Shown here: positions 32,098 to 37,872 of the stretch, piece by piece
How positions within the stretch are numbered: the first letter of the stretch is position 1
Layout of the letters: each line of letters starts with the position of its first letter
Assembly: GCA_002503205.1 (NCBI GenBank)
Contig: DARE01000003.1
Location: forward strand, 1-37,872
Source: Thermoplasmatales archaeon UBA447
Lineage (GTDB): Archaea; Thermoplasmatota; Thermoplasmata; Thermoplasmatales; Thermoplasmataceae
Reading direction: 5' to 3'
Length of the DNA stretch: 37,872 nucleotides
Translations under genes and position numbers: made by a program
The notes under the pieces: model-generated
What the model was told of the DNA's origin: nothing
What the model saw: the letters and a program-made list of their open reading frames with translations, nothing else
Database searches by the model: none

Positions 32098-32790
32098 ATG
32101 ATCACAATATCATACCTGATTTCCATAATTCTTGGGAGGTCTGGCCAAATACACAATCTTGTAGTAAATTACGGTTACACTGGAATTGGCATCCTGATGA
32201 TGCTGGAATCAGCCTCTTTGCCTATTCCCAGCGAAGTCATACTACCACTTTCCGGGCAGTATATACACCTAGGCATTCTTAATTTTCCGGGAGTGCTTCT
32301 TGTAGCTCTACTGGGTGGACTGGTTGGATTTTCAATAGACTATTTCATTGCCTATTTTCTGGGGAAGGATGTAATATACAATCATCTCCATATATTTCAT
32401 TTAAAAAAAGAATCTGTGGAGAATTTTGAAACCTGGTTCGAAAAAAACGGTTCTTTTGCGGTTTTCATAATACGTATGGTTCCAGGGGTAAGAGGACTGA
32501 TAAGTCTGGTAGCAGGATTTGCAAAAATGGACCTTAAAAAATTCTATCTCTTCTCATTCCTTGGCTCACTGGTATGGGATACTCTCCTAATCATCTTCGG
32601 ATACTACGCATTTTCTGGGAGCCTCACATCCATAATTGAGTATGTGGCCATACTTTTACTCGTTCTCTATCTGATATATGTATTGCTGATGAGAAACGTT
32701 AAAAAAACTGTTTCAAAAGAGAAAAGGGCTGGGAATTCAACCAAAGATGATCCCAAAGAAAATGAAAGCAAGCAGATTCAGAACCATTAA
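32098..32790 (+). CDS. DedA/SNARE-associated family membrane protein
   Basis: A 230-residue DedA-type membrane protein, a family now linked to phospholipid (undecaprenyl-phosphate or phosphatidylethanolamine) translocation. It has the family pattern SASLPIPSEVILPLSGQY, a GxxxG-type helix, the FIIRMVPGVRGLISLVAGFAKM signature (given to 20: FIIRMVPGVRGLISLVAGFA) and SFLGSLVWDTLLI. The C-terminal 30 residues form a charged cytoplasmic tail (SKEKRAGNSTKDDPKENESK). It is 26 bp upstream of egtB. Confidence 0.9.
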   Translation: MITISYLISIILGRSGQIHNLVVNYGYTGIGILMMLESASLPIPSEVILPLSGQYIHLGILNFPGVLLVALLGGLVGFSIDYFIAYFLGKDVIYNHLHIFHLKKESVENFETWFEKNGSFAVFIIRMVPGVRGLISLVAGFAKMDLKKFYLFSFLGSLVWDTLLIIFGYYAFSGSLTSIIEYVAILLLVLYLIYVLLMRNVKKTVSKEKRAGNSTKDDPKENESKQIQNH

Positions 32791-32816
32791 ATTGTAAGAG
32801 CATCATATACTGATTG

Positions 32817-34073
32817 ATGACTGCCAGTACTGAAGTGGCTTCCGATCTGGAAAACTTATACCGGAATGTTAGAAAGAGGACCTTGGATCTTGTCAAACCC
32901 CTTACAAGGGATGACTTTATGGTTCAAAGCGTACCGGAAGCCAGCCCTCCAAAATGGCATCTGGCACACACAACATGGTTCTTTGATCGCTTTGTCCTCA
33001 GAAGGTATGCAAAGAGCTGGAAAGTTCCCGATGAAAATTTTGATTTTCTTTTTAATTCTTATTATGAGACCTTGGGGCCTTATATGCAGAAAATTTCAAG
33101 AAACAGTCTCTCCAGGCCTTCACTCGAGGAAGTTTATGATTATCGCCAGTCGGTTGACGAAGCAGTTTTAAACGTTGTTAATGAAAATACAGGAGATAGT
33201 AATTTGATTCAACTCATAGAACTAGGCATAAATCATGAGGAACAGCACCAGGAGCTTCTTCTGATGGATATTAAGATCAACTATTATGTCTCACCATACA
33301 AACCTTCTTACACCGACAAAAAGACCGGATCCCATGATTCAGAGATGTGGTTTGTCCAAATGGATGGTGGAATAAATGAGGTTGGGTATGGAAGAGAAGG
33401 TTTCAGCTTCGACAATGAAAGGCCTAGGCACAGGATACTTATCCATCCATACAGGATCTCATCAAGGCCCATTAACAATGGTGAATTCATCAGATTCATA
33501 GAGGATGGTGGCTATGAACGGCCTGAACTATGGCTTTCTGATGGTTGGGATTACATAAGGGAGAACAAACGAAAACTGCCGCTTTACTGGTCAAAGGATG
33601 GTGACCAATATAAAATATTCAAGTTGTCAGGAGAGCAGAATTTGAATGAGTCAGAGCCGCTTGTTCATGTCTCATACTACGAAGCAGATGCATATGCTAG
33701 ATGGGCCGGCCTTAGGCTTCCCACGGAATACGAATGGGAGATATTTGCTGAATCCTTAAAGGAATGTGTTCATGGAAATTTTATGGAGGAAAACACACTT
33801 CATCCGGTAAACTTCTCAGACAACGGAACCCCACAGATCTCAGGGGCAACATGGGAATGGACATCAAGCCCTTACATCCCATACCCGGGATATCGCCCTT
33901 ATGAGGGCAATCTTGGAGAATACAACGGGAAATTTATGAACAACCAGTATGTGCTGAGGGGAGGTTCTGCAGTTACCCCTGTACGACACTACAGGAACAC
34001 TTACAGGAATTTCTATCATCCCGATATCTGCTGGCAGTTTTCAGGGCTCAGACTGGCAGGTGATATATCGTGA
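32817..34073 (+). CDS. egtB: EgtB-like iron-dependent sulfoxide synthase
   Basis: The C-S bond-forming enzyme of ergothioneine synthesis, which joins hercynine to a cysteine or gamma-glutamylcysteine using O2. The N-terminal DinB-like domain shows the iron triad His51 (PKWHLAHT), His140 and His144 (GINHEEQHQ). The C-terminal FGE-sulfatase domain has LPTEYEWEIFA, GATWEWTSS, RPYEGNLGEYNGK and VLRGGSAVTP, ending NFYHPDICWQFSGLRLAGD. The tail resembles EgtBs that accept free cysteine rather than the mycobacterial type, but that is from memory. ATG 32817 is used; TTG 32814 precedes it. The stop overlaps egtD by four bases. A TTAAATT box 28 nt upstream might serve as its own promoter. Confidence 0.9.
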   Translation: MTASTEVASDLENLYRNVRKRTLDLVKPLTRDDFMVQSVPEASPPKWHLAHTTWFFDRFVLRRYAKSWKVPDENFDFLFNSYYETLGPYMQKISRNSLSRPSLEEVYDYRQSVDEAVLNVVNENTGDSNLIQLIELGINHEEQHQELLLMDIKINYYVSPYKPSYTDKKTGSHDSEMWFVQMDGGINEVGYGREGFSFDNERPRHRILIHPYRISSRPINNGEFIRFIEDGGYERPELWLSDGWDYIRENKRKLPLYWSKDGDQYKIFKLSGEQNLNESEPLVHVSYYEADAYARWAGLRLPTEYEWEIFAESLKECVHGNFMEENTLHPVNFSDNGTPQISGATWEWTSSPYIPYPGYRPYEGNLGEYNGKFMNNQYVLRGGSAVTPVRHYRNTYRNFYHPDICWQFSGLRLAGDIS

Positions 34074-35029
34074 ACGGGTCTGAATCCAATATTCTGGATC
34101 TGAAACCGGATCTTGGAAATTTTCGTTCTGAATTTCTCAGGGGAATGACTTCATCTCCCAAGGAGCTCAATCCAAAGTTTTTCTATGATGAAGCAGGGAG
34201 CAGGCTTTTTGATGAGATCACGGGACTCGACGAATACTATCCAACAAGAACTGAAATATCAATCCTGAAAAGCCACTGTAAGGATCTTTCTGATATTTCA
34301 AGTACTGTAAAGACGGTAATTGAGCTGGGCTCTGGAAATGGTGAAAAGGGTGAGATTCTGATCAACTGCATGCCTTACCTTAAAAAATACGTGTTCGTGG
34401 ATATTTCCGCTTCTTCTCTGGAAAAGGCCTTGCGCTCAGGGAGCTCAAAAAGCAGTAACATAGTGAGAAAGGGAATAAGATGTGACTTCTCCACCATAGA
34501 TCGAGTTCTTAGTGGCATGTTCCCTGAAACAAAATTGCTCGTTTTTCTCGGATCAACGCTTGGAAATATGGAGCCTGCTGAGGTTGATAATTTTCTACTC
34601 AGAATGGCGAAAGTGCTGAATACTGGAGACCTCATTGCCCTTGGAGTCGATTTGAGGAAAGATATCAGGATACTGGAAGCAGCCTACAATGACAGTAAGG
34701 GTGTAACGGCAAAATTCAACCTTAACATAATACGAAGAGCACAGAGAGAGCTGCATGTGCCTTTAAATGTGGATGATTTCACCCATCTCGCTTTCTACAA
34801 TGAGAAGAAGAGCCGCATAGAGATGCATCTTGTATCCCGGAAGAATATATTGTTCGAAATGGATGGAGTAAAAATTGTAATTAAAAAGGGGGAAACAATC
34901 CATACCGAAAATTCTTACAAGTACTCTGCAGATGAATTATCTGACAAGCTTGAAAGAGCAGGTTTCCATGACATTACTGTCTGGAAAGACCCGGGAGCAA
35001 ATTTTGCTATAATTAATGGGAGTAAGTAG
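34070..35029 (+). CDS. egtD: EgtD-like histidine N-alpha-methyltransferase
   Basis: Trimethylates the alpha-amino group of histidine to hercynine, the first committed step of ergothioneine synthesis. Family marks are FFYDEAGSRLFDEIT (37-51), EYYPTRTE (55-62), SAM-binding IELGSGNGEKG (84-94), VFLGSTLGNMEP, LIALGVDLRKD, AYNDSKGVTAKFNLNI and the C-terminal RIEMHLVS and HTENSYKYS. The length of 319 is normal. The GTG start overlaps the egtB stop (GTGA), so the two are translationally coupled. Confidence 0.93.
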   Translation: MNGSESNILDLKPDLGNFRSEFLRGMTSSPKELNPKFFYDEAGSRLFDEITGLDEYYPTRTEISILKSHCKDLSDISSTVKTVIELGSGNGEKGEILINCMPYLKKYVFVDISASSLEKALRSGSSKSSNIVRKGIRCDFSTIDRVLSGMFPETKLLVFLGSTLGNMEPAEVDNFLLRMAKVLNTGDLIALGVDLRKDIRILEAAYNDSKGVTAKFNLNIIRRAQRELHVPLNVDDFTHLAFYNEKKSRIEMHLVSRKNILFEMDGVKIVIKKGETIHTENSYKYSADELSDKLERAGFHDITVWKDPGANFAIINGSK

Positions 35030-35048
35030 TTACTATCTTCTGCTATAG

Positions 35049-35273
35049 TTATTTTATCTCTATCTTTTTCATTTTTTGCTCGGGTTCTGTCTCTTCATCC
35101 CTGAAGAAGCTGTTCCCGGCGGCCAGGATTTCTTTTCCAGCTTTTTCCAGATGTAAGACGAATCTTCTAAGGTTTCTGGTATTGAATTGAGGAACATTTA
35201 TTTTTATTTCTATCACATTTCTTTGGTTAGATTTCGGATTTTCTTCCTGCTCTCTTTTCTGTTCGGACACCAT
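35049..35273 (-). CDS. Small charged protein coupled to the ArsA-like ATPase
   Basis: A 74-residue hydrophilic protein starting MVSEQKREQEENPKSNQRN. A central amphipathic stretch (IEIKINVPQFNTRNLRRFVLHL, shown here only in part as IEIKINVPQFNTRNLRRFV) with a strand and helix is followed by KAGKEILAAGNSFF and an acidic/basic tail. ATG 35273 is 1 nt past the ArsA-like stop (35275), so translation is probably coupled. I know no family; a regulatory or adaptor role for the ATPase is inferred only from position. Confidence 0.65.
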   Translation of the reverse strand: MVSEQKREQEENPKSNQRNVIEIKINVPQFNTRNLRRFVLHLEKAGKEILAAGNSFFRDEETEPEQKMKKIEIK

Positions 35274-35274
35274 T

Positions 35275-36435
35275 TTACACCATCTCAATATTGAGTTCCC
35301 CGTTAATAAATTCTGCGGATACCGGATTTTTGTCTGAAAATGTCGTCGGAAGATAGAAAATTCTCCTCCAGTTCTCCACCTCTACGACGAGTTCCCCCTT
35401 ACTGTTGAATAGATTTATTTTTTCCTTGCTTGCAAAAGGCAATTTCATTTTAACCGTGTATTTTCCATTACTTTTCTCGTATGTAACTGGTTTAGCCTTT
35501 GTGAAGACAGCCAGGGGATCTTCATCTCTATAGAGGTCTTTTCCCATTTTCTCCAGATCAACTCTGCCCAGTGTCTCGGATTTGCTTATCTTCAGTGAGA
35601 AAAGCTTGAGGTCAGGGAAAGCATCGTTGGTTTCTTTTAGAATCTCATCCTGGACCTTGATCCAGAGTTTGAAAAACTCTCCAGATTCAGGGGGGTAAAC
35701 TTTGTTTATTATCAGGGCATCCACATTATAACCGTACAGGAGGAGATAGGTATATGCCCTTTTTGTTTCATTGAAGGACATGCGGTTAGGGTTTGTTACA
35801 AGCCTGATTGATGTGAGGTCAGGATCTGCTAGGTAATCCCTGATACGCTTGAGGCTATTGTAAAGTGACTCCATATTGCCAAGAACTTCGTCATTTGGGA
35901 ATGGTATGGAAGTAAATGGCCTTACTAAAGGCCTTATTACCTTTGCAGTTGTCCTGCCTATTGGGAATATTTTTTCCATGTACCAGGACATGGCTTCAGG
36001 GAATGAGAGGAGTTTAAGTGATTCTCCTGTAGGCGCACTGTCCATTACTATAACATCATATTTTCCACTTTTTATGTGATCCTCTAAATAGAGAAGATGA
36101 GATGCCTCCTCAAACCCGGGGAGTGTTGCAATCTCCTCAGCAGTTGAGGGATCAAGGCCCTGAGACTGGAATAGGCCTGTCAGGTACATCTTCAGTTCCT
36201 TCCAGTGGGAATTTATGGCCTCTATAACACTTATCTCCTGTCCCCAGAGGTTATCACCAATCTCAGTGGGGGAATTTCCGATTTGAGTTTCAAAAGCATC
36301 CGAAAGGCTATGGGCAGGATCAGTGGAGATGATAAGAGTTCGCTTACCTTTACCTGCCAGGAGTGAAGCAGTTGCCGCAGCAATGCTTGTTTTTCCAACC
36401 CCTCCCTTACCTGTATAGAGAATTATTTTTTCCAT
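35275..36435 (-). CDS. ArsA/Get3-like ATPase with HSP20-like C-terminal domain
   Basis: A 386-residue ATPase of the ArsA/GET3 (SIMIBI) class. The deviant P-loop GKGGVGKTS (9-17), STDPAHSLSDAF, the switch-like DSAPTGESLKLLSFPEA, and LVTNPNRMSFNETKR/LIINKVYP are clear. The last 70 residues (from about 315) form the ArsA HSP20-like beta domain (KYTVKMKLPFASKEKINLF, GELVVEVENWRR, INGELNIEMV). The protein has no cysteine, so neither the arsenite site of ArsA nor the CxxC zinc site of Get3 exists. No arsB/acr3 or arsR lies nearby. A role in delivering membrane or other client proteins is plausible but unproven. Confidence 0.88.
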   Translation of the reverse strand: MEKIILYTGKGGVGKTSIAAATASLLAGKGKRTLIISTDPAHSLSDAFETQIGNSPTEIGDNLWGQEISVIEAINSHWKELKMYLTGLFQSQGLDPSTAEEIATLPGFEEASHLLYLEDHIKSGKYDVIVMDSAPTGESLKLLSFPEAMSWYMEKIFPIGRTTAKVIRPLVRPFTSIPFPNDEVLGNMESLYNSLKRIRDYLADPDLTSIRLVTNPNRMSFNETKRAYTYLLLYGYNVDALIINKVYPPESGEFFKLWIKVQDEILKETNDAFPDLKLFSLKISKSETLGRVDLEKMGKDLYRDEDPLAVFTKAKPVTYEKSNGKYTVKMKLPFASKEKINLFNSKGELVVEVENWRRIFYLPTTFSDKNPVSAEFINGELNIEMV

Positions 36436-36598
36436 AATTCAACACAGGGGTATATTGCAAGATTGTTCTTAACCGATCTGATTTTTAAAGAATATACAAG
36501 AAATGATAGTTTTAGAATTGATTTATGAATCAAGAATGGCGTCTGGAAGATAAGCATCACTTGATATTCAAACAATAAGTATTTGGGAAATGCTCTTT
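36436..36598. other. 163-bp gap
   Basis: AT-rich spacer between the ArsA-like gene (5' end) and the 3' end of the membrane protein gene. It should contain the ArsA promoter; TCTTTAAAAATC (minus strand, about 36482-36493) is the best TATA candidate, about 52 nt from the ATG. No gene seen. Confidence 0.4.
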
Positions 36599-37018
36599 TT
36601 AAGAATAATTCCGTGATGACATTTCAATGTGGAATAAAATTATAACTAAGAACACAAATAGATCTATTATGTCAGAATAGCTGCCAAGAAAAACCAATGT
36701 GCCCAGAGCGAATCCCTGGGAGAAAATGCTCAACAATGGAAAAACAAAGGGAACAGTACAGCATGCTCCAGTCGTGATAACTGCACCGGATACTGTTGAT
36801 CCGGTGACAAAGGCTTGCTGTTTACGGAAATGGATTGTCGAGTGTAGCATATCGTTGATGATTATGAATATTCCAAATGAGAGGATCACTGAAACCGCTG
36901 TTTGAAATAAAGGAAACGAGAAACCAAAGTGATTTGAAGGAAACCAGTAAATTCCAGATAGAAGGAGGAAATTATGGAAATTCCCGGTGTAAATAATCGC
37001 AGAAAAGAATTTCCTCAT
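36599..37018 (-). CDS. Small membrane protein with a paired-cysteine helix
   Basis: A 139-residue protein with about four hydrophobic segments (7-25, 36-57, 76-97, 100-132). The third contains TTGACCTVPFVFP, a Cys-Cys-Thr-x-Pro motif within the membrane. Such Cys pairs occur in mercuric-ion carriers and other small transporters, but nothing else supports that here. A His-rich loop (NDMLHSTIHFRK) precedes it. No family recognised. Confidence 0.55.
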   Translation of the reverse strand: MRKFFSAIIYTGNFHNFLLLSGIYWFPSNHFGFSFPLFQTAVSVILSFGIFIIINDMLHSTIHFRKQQAFVTGSTVSGAVITTGACCTVPFVFPLLSIFSQGFALGTLVFLGSYSDIIDLFVFLVIILFHIEMSSRNYS

Positions 37019-37872
37019 AGGTTGCCTGTAATATTCCAGACTACCGTCCGAGAATGAGAAAAAGGTTCCAGTACAGAATAGTCATTGGAATCTGGAGATT
37101 GTATTTCAAAATCACTCCTCTTACAGTCAAAGCTATACTGCTTACTGACATTTCAATTTGTGAACACAATGAAAATGAATATTTCAATAGGTAGGTAAAT
37201 TAATTTTTACTGGCCTGACATCTTCATATTGAAGTTAAGACCGAGAAGATAATCTTAAAACAAGAGAAATATCTTGTATTCTAAAAGTAAATCTGATCAC
37301 AAAAATCGTATTCTATGGTTAATGAGAACCAAAAGTAACCGCAAATATCTTCTGCATGTATGGCCGGATTTCTAAGAACATTTCGTATTCTGTGTATGAA
37401 TCAAATGGTTCCAAGTTCAGGTTTAATTGGATATGTTTCCCAAGGAATGGAAAAGTAAAGAGGATATCTAGAGATTCATTATGTAAACCAAAAAACTAGT
37501 GTCTTCCATAAATATCTAAAATAAAGAGTATCGCTTTCCTGTAATATGAAGCGTGGTGAATATTCTCTCATTAACTGAGCAAATCTAAACCCCTAGAGTT
37601 TCAAACTCAACTAGACTGAGGCCCTCACCTGAATATGAAATGGAGTTATTTGCATTTTAGGCATTGAACCTGGCCGTATAGATAGATATTTTCCCAGAAG
37701 ACATGTTCCCTTATCGTTATCATTGCTCTCTTGCTAGTTGTATTACAATCTGGATATACCAAAGTACTTCCGCATTTTATATCCTGACCGAATACATTCA
37801 ATTGAAGATTAATACTATGCCGTGGGCAAAACCGTATATCTGTTGAAATTAATGGGCCCGACCGAGCCCGTT
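37019..37872. other. 854-bp region without a convincing gene
   Basis: Stop codons are frequent in all frames. The longest start-to-stop frames are about 46 codons (37054-37194 and 37703-37846, plus strand) and neither resembles a known protein. A 13-bp palindrome (GAGTTTCAAACTC, 37596-37608) is present. No tRNA, CRISPR or terminal inverted repeats were seen. The last 20 bases become strongly GC-rich and may open another gene beyond the window. Confidence 0.5.

Noticed and set aside
35275..36435. Arsenic-resistance operon
   Set aside because: The ArsA-like protein has no cysteines, and no arsB/acr3, arsR or arsC homologue is adjacent.
37054..37194. 46-codon plus-strand frame starting MRKRFQYRIVIGIW
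   Set aside because: Basic/hydrophobic and somewhat protein-like, but short, with no promoter signal and no recognised family.
37703..37846. 47-codon plus-strand frame starting MFPYRYHCSLASC
   Set aside because: Considered as a transposase remnant, but no recognisable motif, no ribosome-binding site and no terminal repeats; likely chance.
37852..37872. Start of a tRNA gene at GGGCCCG
   Set aside because: The bases after a 7-nt acceptor do not fit positions 8-9 and a D-arm on the plus strand, and the reverse strand lacks a T-loop consensus.
1..37872. CRISPR arrays, rRNA operons, insertion sequences
   Set aside because: No regularly spaced direct repeats, no rRNA signatures and no transposase-like protein with flanking inverted repeats were seen.

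Overview
The window is a gene-dense archaeal chromosome segment, most likely from the order Thermoplasmatales (Thermoplasma/Ferroplasma/Cuniculiplasma relatives). The archaeal marks are an archaeal-type AspRS, AlaRS, membrane-anchored LonB, fibrillarin (FlpA), diphthine synthase, a KEOPS Cgi121-like subunit, an MBF1-type factor and a DUF2070 membrane protein. Many genes also have a TATA box about 23-30 nt upstream of the start codon, the usual spacing of leaderless archaeal transcripts. Genus cannot be fixed by eye. Base composition looks moderately AT-rich throughout, apart from a short GC-rich tail at the right edge.

Layout. 1-3.2 kb: YbjQ-like protein, YhfC-like membrane protein, two small unknowns, ROK sugar kinase and an NfeD-like OB-fold protein. 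3.3-7.3 kb: aspS, 3-hydroxyacyl-CoA dehydrogenase, unknowns, and a divergent MBF1/flpA pair. 7.4-13.6 kb: tight operon of a SAM methyltransferase, alaS, a site-2-protease-like protein that has lost its zinc histidines, and a COG3199 ATP-NAD-kinase-like protein. 13.7-15.9 kb: DUF2070 protein and a small HTH regulator. 16.2-22.2 kb: tight operon lonB, Cgi121-like, PfkB kinase, gamma-carbonic-anhydrase-like, eno, dphB. 22.1-23.3 kb (minus): hsp20 followed by an HTH regulator, with a perfect 11-5-11 dyad at the predicted transcription start. 23.4-26.8 kb: succinate dehydrogenase operon with an unusual mycobacterial Sdh1-like membrane anchor and a 61-residue two-helix protein. 26.8-32.8 kb: dCMP deaminase, glycosyltransferase, convergent hemL/hemA, isochorismatase-fold protein, DedA. 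32.8-35.0 kb: egtB-egtD, a two-gene ergothioneine-type module. 35.0-36.4 kb (minus): cysteine-free ArsA/Get3-like ATPase with an HSP20-like tail plus a small partner. 36.6-37.9 kb: a small membrane protein and about 850 bp with no convincing gene.

How it fits together. Much of the segment is housekeeping: translation (aspS, alaS, flpA, Cgi121, dphB), proteostasis (LonB, Hsp20 and its regulator), respiration and cofactors (sdh, hemA/hemL, NAD-kinase-like). The points most worth a second look are the hsp20 operator, the 14-bp palindrome abutting the sdh TATA box, the Sdh1-like anchor with Cys/His clusters, the degenerate S2P in the alaS operon, the egtBD pair in an archaeon, and the Cys-less ArsA-HSP20 protein. 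I see no CRISPR array, rRNA, tRNA or intact insertion sequence.
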